Source of the DNA: Magnetococcales bacterium
GTDB lineage: Bacteria; Pseudomonadota; Magnetococcia; Magnetococcales; JADFWU01
Length of the DNA: 64,000 nucleotides
Direction: 5' to 3'
Assembly: GCA_015234045.1 (NCBI GenBank)
Contig: JADFWU010000001.1
Location: 253,943 to 317,942, forward strand
Shown here: positions 9,901-18,284 of the stretch, one piece after another
Layout: each line of letters opens with the position of its first letter
Numbering within the stretch: the first letter of the stretch is position 1
Translations under genes and position numbers: made by a program
Notes under the pieces: generated by a model
Databases searched by the model: none
What the model was told of the DNA's origin: nothing
The model's input: the letters and a program-made list of their open reading frames with translations, nothing else

Positions 9901-12900
9901 TAATGTACGTCAGGAGATGAATCTACTGCTTTCATTTCTGGCCAAGTCTTTTGAACTTCTGGACCATCCCAGCCAGGCACAGAGCTATTACCAAGCAAAA
10001 TCAGTATTGTTGGAAACGGACAGCGATGCCGGTATCGCCTCTGATGCCGAACGGGCGGTTGTGTTGAATCGGTTGGGTATTCTGGCATTTGCAGCGGGTG
10101 ATCTTGATGCCGCATTGGATCACACCCGTGAGGCATTGAAGCTGTCAGCCTCTTTAGCGTTAGGTCATGGCCGTCGGCTTAATCTGGCTAATGCGTCACG
10201 TATGGCAGCACTGCTTGTTGAGCGTGGTACTGTGCTTGATTATCAGACAGTTAAACTTTTGGTTGAGCAGACTGAAGCCGCACTGCTGGCAGGTTGGCAA
10301 CATCAGCCGGTTTTTCATAGTTTGGTTAATATGAGCTTCTTGCTCAATGCACTGCCTGTTGATCCGCCGAAAGCAGAGCAACCGCTTGATATTAAGCAAA
10401 AACTGAACTGGTATGAATGGAAACGACACGCTGGACAGTACCAAATTAAAGCAGAGTCCCTGTTGAGCCAGATCAGCGGCGTGTCTGACAGTGAGCGTGC
10501 TGGATGGTTGCTTGGCCTGAAAATGAATCAGATGGTCATGGCCAAACAGGCTGGAAATCAAAGTGCGTATGAGCGTCTCAAAGCGGAGATCTCAACACTG
10601 ATTGGTGATCATCCGACCAATGCCGGCTGGATGTTGCAGTTGCACCAGGCAGAACAGATTGAAAATCGACAGCAGCGTCATGAGGCGTTGATGGCGGCTA
10701 TGACCGGTTTTGCAAACCATGCGCGTTCGGCTGGTATCGCTGCCATGAAGCCGTTGAATCAACTGGATGGATTACTTTCTCGTCTGGCACAACTGGCAAC
10801 AACGGATCTGGCCAATCAAAACAGTCTTGATGGTGCGGCACTGATGCCGATTATTGGACTGTTTGACCAGTGGTATAACCTGAAACTGTATCAACGCTAT
10901 GGTGCTGATTCTGAAGTGGCAGCCATTGTGGTTGAGCGGTTCAGCGGATTGTTTAATCATGTTAATCCGCTATTACTGGTGAGCCAGGGTGTTGGGCAAT
11001 GGCATGGCTTTTTAATCCGTGGTGATGGCAGTAAGGATATTGATCATTGGTATGGTGCAGATGTGAGCGCCGTATTAAACGCGGTAGACAAGAAGAAAAC
11101 AGCCCGTGCTCAGAGTGTTTATGTGTTGGCACCAATGGTTGATTCTTTGGCTGCTCTGCCGATTCAGATCAACGGTAAGCCGGTGTCTTTGGTTGGCTCG
11201 GTTCAACAACTGATGCTGGATGACTATCTGCCAGGCGTATTGTTCAATCGATTGGTTGGCCTGAGTCAGGATGATCAGACACAGCAGGATACGCGTTCCT
11301 GGCGTGGTTGGCCTGATCAACGTGATGCGGCCCTGGAAGAGGCACAGCAAGGCCATATTCTGGTCGCTGATCAAGAGATTGATCGATACTTTCTCAGCCT
11401 GGATAGCAATAAACCGGTGCCAATCCGTTTGAATCTCGGACAAATTCGGCCCCAATATGGCCATACCGTGGTTATCGGGCCAACAGTACATGATCCATTT
11501 GTTCTTCAGGCTGGTGCATTTGGTCGGCGCGGTTATCCGCATGTGATCGGCATTGTGGATGATGTGGATCAATCGGCACTGAACGTGTTTCTAAATCGCT
11601 ATCAGTCCGCATTGAAAGAACAACGGCCCATTGATGCTTTTGATTCGGCTCTGTCTGCTTCTGGATGGAAGGAGCGTGCGCCGGTACGATTCTTTGGTTT
11701 GATGGGGCGTGATACCCAAAGTCAGGCCGAGGTTGCTGGATCACTGTTTGAACAGGTGTTGACTGAGGCATTGGAGCACTATCAATCCGGTGCTTATGCT
11801 GTTGGATTGAATGGCTTGGAAGATGCGTTGGCACTGGCTGAAGCCGCTGGACAGCATGCCGCTATTGCACAGATTCTTCAATTGGCAGTTGAGGCCTCAT
11901 TTTATAGTGAACAGTTTGATCGTGGTGTAATCCATCAAAAAGCGTTGTTGGAATGGTTACAAGGCGATGAACTGGTTTTAGAGCGTGCTCAGGCACACTA
12001 CACATTAGGTGTGCTCTATTCTCGATTGGAAGCGTATCAAGATTCTGTAACCCATCTTGAGACAGCTGCCAAGCTTTGGCAGGACAATCAGGCTGTTGAT
12101 CAGATGGCCCAAGGTGCAGCCACTTTGGGTGCTGTTCGTGAACGAATGGGCCAGTATGGCGCGGCATTGGCGGATTTTCAGCAAGCATCCAACTTTTTCC
12201 GTGATATCGGTGCTCATGGAGAGAAGGCGGCTCAGTTTGAACAACTGGGTCGGATCAATCTGTTGCGTCTGGAGCGTTTTGAACAGGCGCGGGCACATTT
12301 TCAACAGGCATTGACGATTCAGACGGAGTTGAATGATTCGGCTGGTATGGCCGAATCATTGATCAACATTGGTCACACCTACCAAAAACGGGCGCTGTTT
12401 GATCAAGCGGATGCACACTATAACCAGGCTAAAGCCTTGGCTGAACAGTTGGGCGATGTGCGGTTGATGAGCCTTGTTCATCTCAGCTTAGCCAATTCCG
12501 CATGGTTCCAAGGTGCGTATCAAGAGGCGTTTGATGGCATTGATCTGGCCAATCAACACGCTGAAAGCCTTGGTGATCCCTCCTTGACCGTCATGGTTGA
12601 GAATACCCGTGGTTTGATCTATTGGACCCTCAATGAGTTGGAAAAAGCGCTTTTCCATCTGCAAGAGGCGCTCAGTGCGGCTAAAAAAGCGAAGCTTCCT
12701 CTGGAAGAGGCCAGTAGTTGCAATAATCTTGGACTGGTCTACCGGGATCAGAAAAACTATGACACCGCGTTAGAGTGGTTTAACAAAGCCCTTGATATTG
12801 ATACCCATCTCAAAAGCCGTTGGGGCATGGCTTATGATCACCGTAACATTGGTATCACCCTGGCCAATCAAGGCAAGCAGAAAGCAGCTTTGAAAGCATT

Positions 12901-14563
12901 TGAAAAGGCGGTCGCGCTCAGTCAATCGGTGGGACTGCCCATCAGTGAAGCCAAGTCTTTACTTGAGTTGGGCAATAGCCATTTGGCACTGGGTGCGGTT
13001 GCCAAGGCGCGTACGCACTTTGACAGGGCGCTTTCTCTTGCAGATCATCATAACCTTCAAGAAGTCTCCTGGCGGGCGCTGTATGGGATTGGGCGTGTTG
13101 ATCAACAACAGGGTGATTTGAAAAAAGCCACAGCCGCATTTGACGATGCCATCAAACGGGTTGAATCCATGCGGGCCGCATTGAAGCTGGATGAGTTGCG
13201 TAACAGCTTTCAGCTCAATAAGGAAGATCTCTACAAAGAGATGGTCCGCCTTCAGGTGGCACAAGGTCAGGAGAGAAACGCGTTCAACTATTTGGAGCGG
13301 TTTCGCTCACGGAGCTTTATTGATCTGCTTGGTAATCAGCGTTTAACATTGAAAAATGAACAAGATCAAACCGTTCTGGATAAAACGACGGCGCTGTTCA
13401 AAAAGGTTGACTCCTTAACAGCACAAGTGACTGGATTGGATAAACCACCCAAAGCCAAAGTTCGGGCGTTGAAAAAAGCCAGAATAAAGATGGAAGAGGC
13501 GCTGTTGGCGCTAAAGCGCCATAATCCTCAGTTGATGGGATTTGTTGCGGTGAATCCACTCACGCTGGATGGCGTAGAAAAACTGTTAGAACCTGATGTT
13601 GCACTGCTTTCCTATCTGGTCACACCGGATGCGGTTTTGATTTGGGTGGTGCGTGCGAATGGCACCAAACTGTTCCGTTCATCGGTGAAAGAATCGGATC
13701 TGGTTACCTGGTCATCTCAGTTCCGTGATCTTGTGCAGAAGATGGAGCCGATGGATGATGTTGTTGAGACCCTTTATGAACATCTTATCAGCCCGATTGA
13801 AGCCGAGTTGGCCGATGTTAACATCGTTGGGATTCTTCCTGATGGTCCGTTGCACTTCATCTCGTTTGCCGGACTGCGTAAGGATGATCATTATGTGGTT
13901 GATCGTTGGCCGATTTTCTATTCTCCATCCGGTTCTGTGCTGGAATATACGTTTGGTCGCAGGAATCAGCAGAAACAGACACGTGTTTTGGCACTGGGTA
14001 ATCCAGATCTGGGCAACTTCAACTATGAATTACCGTTGGCGGAGTTTGAAGCAGACAGTATTGCCTGGAATTTCCCGGAGATTGATATCCTCACCGGTCC
14101 AAAAGCGTCCAAAGAGTGGTTGGTGGATAACATCAATAACTACGGCATCATTCACATCGCAGCACATGGCGAGTTTCAGGATTTCAATCCATTGCTCTCT
14201 TCGCTCTGGCTGGCATCAAAAAATCCACAAGGGCGGCGCTTGACGGTGAAAGAGGTGTTTTCATTGGAGATCAATGCCGATCTGGTCACGCTCAGTGCGT
14301 GTCAGACGGGACTTGGTAAACTGCGAGGAGGTGAGATCATCGGTTTGAACCGGGCGTTTATGTATGCCGGTACACATGCGTTGATATCCACGCTTTGGCG
14401 GGTGGATGATCTGGCTACAGCGGTATTGATGAAGCACTTCTATCGGCAATATGTGCAACGGGATAAAGCGGAGAGTCTCCAGGAGGCACAGTTACAGATC
14501 AAGGAGATCTTTCCACATCCGGCCCAATGGGCAGGATTTACTCTGGTAGGTGATTACAAGTAA
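6965..14563 (+). CDS. Giant exported beta-propeller/TPR protein with C-terminal CHAT peptidase domain
   Basis: This 2532-residue protein has four parts. (1) A signal peptide (MNRGVQLSRQWSVALLIGLALF, cleavage near VDA). (2) A TolB/PD40-type beta-propeller at about residues 40-310 (DFDPDISANDAALAFVSERSG, TDHPASETEPALDALGERLLYVS). (3) A very long TPR superhelix, about 310-2150, with canonical TPRs after about 1650 (ALADFQQASNFFRDIGAHGE, AMYNLGLVYRDQ-like units). (4) A CHAT caspase-fold domain at about 2260-2530. The catalytic dyad is present: His2401 in IHIAAHGEF and Cys2446 in VTLSACQTGLG, followed by GGEIIGLNRAFMYAG and STLWRVDD. CHAT peptidases often sit behind TPRs and cut partner proteins. 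I chose ATG 6965 because it fits the signal peptide; ATG 6941 and an upstream TTG also exist. It is the last gene of the FecR/AsmA-like/DUF1318 operon, so an envelope role is likely. The substrate is unknown; no obvious cleavable partner gene follows. Confidence 0.9.
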   Translation: MNRGVQLSRQWSVALLIGLALFCHALVVDAEMLHPMTSHPALDFDPDISANDAALAFVSERSGNRDIWIKGIGPGQSPIAKQVTDHPASETEPALDALGERLLYVSNQADPRGDIYLLHLKEGVSKRLTGNDGSDSSPIWGDKPTEIYYLKRLLGRRNAQVVRLDFVTGSESVVIEQADAFSLGEEGWLTYGLNGVIYVINLLDGSAAIALTGGADHVQDFVDVEPVFHGSDEVFFTRYDRDSNGDGRVDQADHSSIWMALFREESPADSNIMRVTPEGHFHLHPTNTANDLVFTDLEKGDLYRLPLSDFLGNYSHIESALALVERYLEHGQRAEALMTLENISNVLLRDADTQQRTALDYRMVDYLWENGRYNQALNVLSKYKDLPGVTGALATIHIRSFEQHAAQKQLNRPELHRQVSKAIADIRKIAKKYPKDEQIQGSSRIEVGHLHLLMGDTVAALQSLIRVSRLKDPEIRARALFNRASVYRRLGETDNLRQVYLEVIRTFGEGTFWGNRAIAEAIQVSETGRDYREKAVSLRQLVDDVPKLPRLQAATYLRIAELYEQNGANENALTFLDRLKQRHPDQTSLVKQALQRKAEILVGLQRYQVAGDAYQALLQQGYLVNESTVRALMVLNWVRAAVEQRDQGREPRLAAKRLRELIDSYPDSIEAHREYITTKAALGEVVPLVALYDQKLKENPQSALYRYTKALAKTYVKPLDLASIVPELQTVVGLAPGVVYYHQTLGWALEQKERVDGDRGRGSLEKALNAYLTALNLNDETLYPEVEANLLLNVGNVNFQLDNIQAAYPHYLARKALNRPTAVNATELVFQKRLGETAFKSGHNDVSIQAYQAAIGLVDSDDSGLKTELFERLALSHQEAGNHAQALDLFSKALDLNLGMGRSENLGRLQRNIGLNLFQLAKAEKAAGQGDQALEKAVETFLKSLDHLDPAGLRTQQGGGLINLAVGLDDKASQAAFGFNVRQEMNLLLSFLAKSFELLDHPSQAQSYYQAKSVLLETDSDAGIASDAERAVVLNRLGILAFAAGDLDAALDHTREALKLSASLALGHGRRLNLANASRMAALLVERGTVLDYQTVKLLVEQTEAALLAGWQHQPVFHSLVNMSFLLNALPVDPPKAEQPLDIKQKLNWYEWKRHAGQYQIKAESLLSQISGVSDSERAGWLLGLKMNQMVMAKQAGNQSAYERLKAEISTLIGDHPTNAGWMLQLHQAEQIENRQQRHEALMAAMTGFANHARSAGIAAMKPLNQLDGLLSRLAQLATTDLANQNSLDGAALMPIIGLFDQWYNLKLYQRYGADSEVAAIVVERFSGLFNHVNPLLLVSQGVGQWHGFLIRGDGSKDIDHWYGADVSAVLNAVDKKKTARAQSVYVLAPMVDSLAALPIQINGKPVSLVGSVQQLMLDDYLPGVLFNRLVGLSQDDQTQQDTRSWRGWPDQRDAALEEAQQGHILVADQEIDRYFLSLDSNKPVPIRLNLGQIRPQYGHTVVIGPTVHDPFVLQAGAFGRRGYPHVIGIVDDVDQSALNVFLNRYQSALKEQRPIDAFDSALSASGWKERAPVRFFGLMGRDTQSQAEVAGSLFEQVLTEALEHYQSGAYAVGLNGLEDALALAEAAGQHAAIAQILQLAVEASFYSEQFDRGVIHQKALLEWLQGDELVLERAQAHYTLGVLYSRLEAYQDSVTHLETAAKLWQDNQAVDQMAQGAATLGAVRERMGQYGAALADFQQASNFFRDIGAHGEKAAQFEQLGRINLLRLERFEQARAHFQQALTIQTELNDSAGMAESLINIGHTYQKRALFDQADAHYNQAKALAEQLGDVRLMSLVHLSLANSAWFQGAYQEAFDGIDLANQHAESLGDPSLTVMVENTRGLIYWTLNELEKALFHLQEALSAAKKAKLPLEEASSCNNLGLVYRDQKNYDTALEWFNKALDIDTHLKSRWGMAYDHRNIGITLANQGKQKAALKAFEKAVALSQSVGLPISEAKSLLELGNSHLALGAVAKARTHFDRALSLADHHNLQEVSWRALYGIGRVDQQQGDLKKATAAFDDAIKRVESMRAALKLDELRNSFQLNKEDLYKEMVRLQVAQGQERNAFNYLERFRSRSFIDLLGNQRLTLKNEQDQTVLDKTTALFKKVDSLTAQVTGLDKPPKAKVRALKKARIKMEEALLALKRHNPQLMGFVAVNPLTLDGVEKLLEPDVALLSYLVTPDAVLIWVVRANGTKLFRSSVKESDLVTWSSQFRDLVQKMEPMDDVVETLYEHLISPIEAELADVNIVGILPDGPLHFISFAGLRKDDHYVVDRWPIFYSPSGSVLEYTFGRRNQQKQTRVLALGNPDLGNFNYELPLAEFEADSIAWNFPEIDILTGPKASKEWLVDNINNYGIIHIAAHGEFQDFNPLLSSLWLASKNPQGRRLTVKEVFSLEINADLVTLSACQTGLGKLRGGEIIGLNRAFMYAGTHALISTLWRVDDLATAVLMKHFYRQYVQRDKAESLQEAQLQIKEIFPHPAQWAGFTLVGDYK

Positions 14564-14592
14564 CGCGTTTTCGAGATACAGAAACGAAAGAA

Positions 14593-14656
14593 GCTCCATC
14601 ATTCCGATATGATTTGAGGGTCATTAGCCAACTTCTGGCAATCGGAATGATGGTGC
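14593..14656. repeat. Long inverted repeat after the CHAT gene
   Basis: GCTCCATCATTCCGAT at 14593-14608 pairs with ATCGGAATGATGGTGC at 14641-14656, with one mismatch in 16 and a 32-base loop. It lies 30 bases after the stop codon of the CHAT gene. There is no U-run, so it is an mRNA 3' structure, a Rho-type end or a small palindromic element rather than a classic terminator. Confidence 0.6.
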
Positions 14657-14711
14657 TTTGACAGCAAGTATCCTAGAGGTTTGAGGCCTAGCAAGGGTGC
14701 TTTTTAAGTCG

Positions 14712-14933
14712 TTAACAGACTTTTGTTTTTTCCTTAAACTTCCCGCGTTTCTCCATCAGATGGAAAATCGCACTCTGTGCTTCTGGTGGAATGCTGAGGT
14801 GTTTGTCACGCCACCACCGATCAACCGTTTTTTCTGGAATTTGAAGATCACGCGCCATCAGGCGAATGCATACCCAGTCGGCAACGCTGTCACCGTACAT
14901 TTTCTTTCCGAGTTTTGCTAACTGTTTGTTCAC
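14712..14933 (-). CDS. Small putative helix-turn-helix protein
   Basis: This 73-residue basic protein starts at GTG 14933, preceded by AAAAGG with 8-base spacing. The centre (VADWVCIRLMARDLQIPEKTVDRWWRDKHL) has the look of a helix-turn-helix: a helix, then IPEKTVDRWW as the recognition helix. It resembles small phage-type or MerR-like DNA-binding modules, but I do not recognise a named family. It stands alone between the CHAT gene (convergent) and the Sel1 gene. Function not assigned. Confidence 0.55.
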   Translation of the reverse strand: MNKQLAKLGKKMYGDSVADWVCIRLMARDLQIPEKTVDRWWRDKHLSIPPEAQSAIFHLMEKRGKFKEKTKVC

Positions 14934-15040
14934 AAAACGAACCTTTTAAAAACAACCATTTACATGAGGTGGTTGGCTGCCCATGCCTATATAGATCGGC
15001 TGATTATGTTAAATAATCAAGCGAATAATTTCACAAAATG

Positions 15041-15073
15041 CACAACATACTGACACTGTTGTGATTTTTTTTT
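15041..15073 (+). terminator. Possible intrinsic terminator with no plus-strand gene close upstream
   Basis: CACAACA (15041-15047) pairs with TGTTGTG (15057-15063), followed after one base by a run of T. The stem is short and AT-rich. The nearest plus-strand gene ends about 480 bases upstream, so if it works it may end an unannotated short transcript. Confidence 0.3.
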
Positions 15074-15115
15074 GTCATAAAGCGATGGGTGACTCGATTA
15101 GAATCGGGAACGTTT

Positions 15116-15631
15116 TTATTGTAGGAAGTCAGATTGCTCAGAGGAGAGAGAGTCATCAATTTTGGCGCGTTCTGACTGGGTCATCTGTTCAACCACAAAC
15201 TGGCGCATCTCTTCCAGCTGAATCTTGAAGGCATCAGGTGCGCCATCAATAGCCCGCGAGATCCAGTGATAGGATTGAATAAGATCCGCTTCAACGCCAG
15301 TGCCTTCGAAGTAGAGAGAGCCTAACGTGTGTTGAGAGCGGGGATCACCCTGTTTGGCAGCCATTTTGAACCAGCGGACGGCCTCTTTGGCATCCTGTTC
15401 TACGCCTATGCCTTTGAGATAGAGCGTACCGAGGTTGTGCTGTGCGTGGGTGATACCTTGTTTGGCCGCCAGTTTGAACCAATGGACCGCTTTAGCCGGG
15501 TCAGGATCAACGCCTTGGCCGTTGAGATACATGGCTCCGAGATTGTGTTGTGCCTTTGGATTGCCATCATTGGCTAAGGAATGGATGGCTTCGAGATAGG
15601 CTTCTGGCGATACGGGTGGTTTGTCGGCCAT
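15116..15631 (-). CDS. Sel1-like repeat protein
   Basis: This 171-residue protein has three clear Sel1-type repeats at about residues 20-125, each with the AQHNLGxxYLxGxGVxxD and AVxWFKxAAKQG pattern (AKAVHWFKLAAKQG, AKEAVRWFKMAAKQG, DLIQSYHWISRAI). Sel1 repeats form alpha-solenoids that bind proteins. No signal peptide or membrane segment is visible, so it is probably cytosolic. The C-terminus is acidic and short. It is divergent from the SagB-type gene. Partner and pathway unknown. Confidence 0.85.
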   Translation of the reverse strand: MADKPPVSPEAYLEAIHSLANDGNPKAQHNLGAMYLNGQGVDPDPAKAVHWFKLAAKQGITHAQHNLGTLYLKGIGVEQDAKEAVRWFKMAAKQGDPRSQHTLGSLYFEGTGVEADLIQSYHWISRAIDGAPDAFKIQLEEMRQFVVEQMTQSERAKIDDSLSSEQSDFLQ

Positions 15632-15738
15632 CGGTTTTCTCTTTCGTCGATTTTGTGAATGGCGGAATGCATCAGCTATTTATGATAAAATCATCAAAAT
15701 TGAATACACATGCGGCATCAACCTAATGAGTGACTCTC

Positions 15739-17361
15739 ATGACCATGGACTCTATCCGCATCTATCATCAGCGAACCAAACACCGTACAGATCGCTATGC
15801 CAAAGGGCCAGGCTATATGGATTGGGAGAATCAACCCGATCCATTCCGGCGCTACAGTGGTGCGCTTTCCAAAGCATTGCCACTGTGTGCAAAAGATCTT
15901 TCTACCACGTTTGAGCAGTTGGATAAACGCAGTTCAATCCCGACTCATCCATTAAACTTGACAGGTATTGCCACACTGTTGGAGATCTCTTTAGCGATTT
16001 CCGCCTGGAAAGAGATGATGGGTGAAAAATGGGCTGTACGGTGCAATCCGTCAAGTGGCAATCTACATCCAACTGAAGGGTATGTGGTCACACCAGTCTT
16101 GGACGATCTTAAAGCGGGTGTTTGGCACTATGACAGCCTGAACCACCGTTTGGAACAACGTGGCGTGCCGCAAGATGAGGATTTGGAGCACTGGTCATCG
16201 GAGTTTCCCGAGGGTGTGTTTCTGATTGGGCTTACGTCCATTCATGGTCGTGAAACTTGGAAATATGGCGAGCGCTCTTTCCGCTATTGTCATTTGAATT
16301 TAGGCCATGCAGCCATGGCTGTTGGCTATGGCGCGGCCTGTCTTGGTTGGAAAGCACGAATTCTGGACAGTCCTTCAGATGAAGAGATGGAGTTGATGTT
16401 GGGTCTGGATTGGAATCCAAAACTGCCACCCGCAGAGAAAGAGGATTCCGGATTGATGATTGCCATCAGCACGGCACACCATGATCCCACCGCCATATCA
16501 ACCCATGTTGAGGATCTTGCCCAGTTAGGCGAAAAAGCCTCTTGGAATGGCCGTCCTAACCATCTAACGCAAAATCCGCTGCGAGAGTGGGTAGCGGTGC
16601 GAGAAGCTTACCATGCCAGTCATAAGCCGCGTAAACCGGTTTCTAAACCGCCGGTATTGCCTGAACGGCCCATGATTGCCAATCACTGTTCACAAAAAGC
16701 GGTAGAAATTATCCATCAGCGCCGCAGCGCGGCTCGATATGATGGACAGACGGCGCTGGAACAAGCCTCTTTCTTTAGAATGTTGGATGCTCTTTTACCT
16801 TGTAAAAATACTGGTGTATGGGATCTGTTTCCCGTAGCGACAGCATTGCATCCAGTATTGATTGTGCATCGGGTTATTGATGTAGATCCAGGTGTTTATA
16901 TCCTGCCACGTCATCCAGTGGCCGAACAAAAATTAAAACACGCCATGCGAAAAGAGTATCTCTGGGAAAAAGTGGATGCAGCTCCGGCGCACCTGCCGTT
17001 TTATCTATTGGAACGTGGTGATGGCAGAGAGTTTGCTCAAATCGTCTCATGCCGTCAGGAGATCGCAGGAGATGGGGCGTTTACCTTGGGCATGCTGGCG
17101 GAGTTTGATGCCAATCTCAAACTGGGTGCCTGGCACTATCGACGACTCCATGAAGAGGCGGGCGCTTTGGGGCAGGTGCTCTATCTGGAGGCAGAGGCGG
17201 CGGGCGCTCAGGGAACAGGCATTGGTTGCTTTTTTGATGACTATTTTCACAACCTGCTGGGGCTGGAAGGGGATCAGTTTCAGACGCTGTATCATTTCAC
17301 TGTTGGTGCTGGGGTGGTGGATAAGCGTTTGTCTACAATCCCGCCTTATGATCGGGACTAA
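15739..17361 (+). CDS. SagB/ThcOx-type nitroreductase with two nitroreductase domains
   Basis: From ATG 15739 this is 540 residues; GTG 15730 and ATG 15745 are also possible starts and no strong ribosome site decides. The first half has the SagB start (YHQRTKHRTDRY, MDWENQPDPFRRY) and the FMN-binding-like RCNPSSGNLHPTEGYVV. The second half, about 310-540, repeats a nitroreductase fold (IIHQRRSAARYDGQTAL, GIGCFFDDYFHNLLGL). SagB/ThcOx proteins are FMN oxidoreductases, best known for oxidising azolines in peptide natural products, but stand-alone double-domain forms are widespread in proteobacteria. No YcaO or precursor peptide gene is adjacent, so a peptide-tailoring role is not supported here. 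Confidence 0.85.
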   Translation: MTMDSIRIYHQRTKHRTDRYAKGPGYMDWENQPDPFRRYSGALSKALPLCAKDLSTTFEQLDKRSSIPTHPLNLTGIATLLEISLAISAWKEMMGEKWAVRCNPSSGNLHPTEGYVVTPVLDDLKAGVWHYDSLNHRLEQRGVPQDEDLEHWSSEFPEGVFLIGLTSIHGRETWKYGERSFRYCHLNLGHAAMAVGYGAACLGWKARILDSPSDEEMELMLGLDWNPKLPPAEKEDSGLMIAISTAHHDPTAISTHVEDLAQLGEKASWNGRPNHLTQNPLREWVAVREAYHASHKPRKPVSKPPVLPERPMIANHCSQKAVEIIHQRRSAARYDGQTALEQASFFRMLDALLPCKNTGVWDLFPVATALHPVLIVHRVIDVDPGVYILPRHPVAEQKLKHAMRKEYLWEKVDAAPAHLPFYLLERGDGREFAQIVSCRQEIAGDGAFTLGMLAEFDANLKLGAWHYRRLHEEAGALGQVLYLEAEAAGAQGTGIGCFFDDYFHNLLGLEGDQFQTLYHFTVGAGVVDKRLSTIPPYDRD

Positions 17362-17500
17362 GGGCCACGGAAAAAATTAATCATCCCCATTCACCTGGTC
17401 TCTTGATCCGTCCGCTACGTTCCAGAAAGGGTTACGTGCAATAAGCACGCGCCCCTTTCTGCGCCTTGCGGATGAACTATGATGGACCCCACCTTCTGTC
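17361..17500. repeat. Palindromic repeat element, copy 1, abutting the SagB-type stop codon
   Basis: The segment begins with AGGGCCAC directly at the stop codon and includes AATCATCCCC and CTGGTCTCTTGATCCGTC. The latter 18 bases recur exactly in the element at 49188-49280, with similar flanks. The inner part can fold: GAAAGGG with CCCCTTTC and ACGTGC with GCACGC near 17426-17463. The right boundary is uncertain and a matching right end is not obvious. The rest of the gap to 17655 shows no gene. Confidence 0.6.
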
Positions 17501-17654
17501 CCACCGGCATTCAGCATCACCGATCACGCCCTCCCTTCAAGTTGAATAATTTGTGGTATGATCATTAAAACCACCATGAAGCATCAGATAGTGATGGATG
17601 TGGAGCTGAACAAGAGAGGTCGGCTGCAATCATATTCAATGAAGGTCATACACC

Positions 17655-17903
17655 ATGATGCATTCCTATGAAGCAGAGATTGATGCCAAAGGCCAAGTGC
17701 GGTTGTTGGAGCCAGTACAATTACATGGTCCATGCCGGGCTGTCCTGACAGTGCTAGAACCGTTACCTGAAGAGCTACCCAAAGACCAAAGCAGAACTGA
17801 TTCAGAGGGCTGGCAACAATTCGTCGGCACCATGAAGGCATCACCGCACTTCAAGGGTGATCCTGTCGATCTTCAAAAGGCCATGCGTAATGAGTGGGAT
17901 TGA
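17655..17903 (+). CDS. Antitoxin of a PIN-domain toxin-antitoxin pair
   Basis: This 82-residue protein starts at ATG 17655, with GAAGG upstream. The N-terminus (SYEAEIDAKGQVRLLEPVQL) matches the short start of antitoxins that precede PIN toxins; such N-termini usually bind DNA and autoregulate. The C-terminus (GTMKASPHFKGDPVDLQKAMRNEWD) is a typical toxin-wrapping tail. It overlaps the toxin gene by 14 bases, as expected for a translationally coupled pair. The exact antitoxin family is not certain. Confidence 0.75.
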   Translation: MMHSYEAEIDAKGQVRLLEPVQLHGPCRAVLTVLEPLPEELPKDQSRTDSEGWQQFVGTMKASPHFKGDPVDLQKAMRNEWD

Positions 17904-18258
17904 GTGGCTTTTGGACACCAATATGGTGATCGGCCTTCTCAAAGGGCATGATACCGCTATCGCACTTGCCGAAGAGCAAAATTTGGTACTGGGCCGTGCC
18001 GCAGTCAGTCAAATCAGCAGGATGGAGTTGCTGGGTTTTCCCGGACTGACCGAGGATGAGGAAGGGTCCATTGAGACCTTTTTAAACGCCTGTCAGGTTG
18101 TCTTGTTGGATGAGACTATTGAGCAACACGCTATCCGGTTACGACGGAGTGGCATGTTCAAACTGCCGGATGCCATCATTGCAGCTACGGCACGAACCAT
18201 GGGGCTACAACTGTTGACCTTGGACAAAGCCATGTCCAGTGCTATGAGTAAACTATGA
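17890..18258 (+). CDS. PIN-domain (VapC-like) ribonuclease toxin
   Basis: This is a 122-residue protein from ATG 17890; an upstream in-frame start would overlap the antitoxin much more. The PIN acidic residues are all present: Asp9 (LLDTN), Glu46 (ISRMELLG), Asp94 (KLPDAIIAATA) and Asp112 (LLTLDKAM). These bind the metal used to cut RNA, often initiator or other tRNA in this family. It lies next to tRNA-Val. The pair appears intact. Confidence 0.88.
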   Translation: MSGIEWLLDTNMVIGLLKGHDTAIALAEEQNLVLGRAAVSQISRMELLGFPGLTEDEEGSIETFLNACQVVLLDETIEQHAIRLRRSGMFKLPDAIIAATARTMGLQLLTLDKAMSSAMSKL

Positions 18259-18284
18259 GGTGAAGTGGCTATACTTTTCCGGAC

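Noticed and set aside
10196-12304. Several minus-strand frames of about 100-165 codons inside the CHAT gene.
   Set aside because: They lie opposite a continuous, domain-rich coding sequence and show no motifs.
15739-17361. SagB-type gene considered as part of a modified-peptide biosynthesis cluster.
   Set aside because: No YcaO, precursor peptide, export or leader peptidase gene is nearby.
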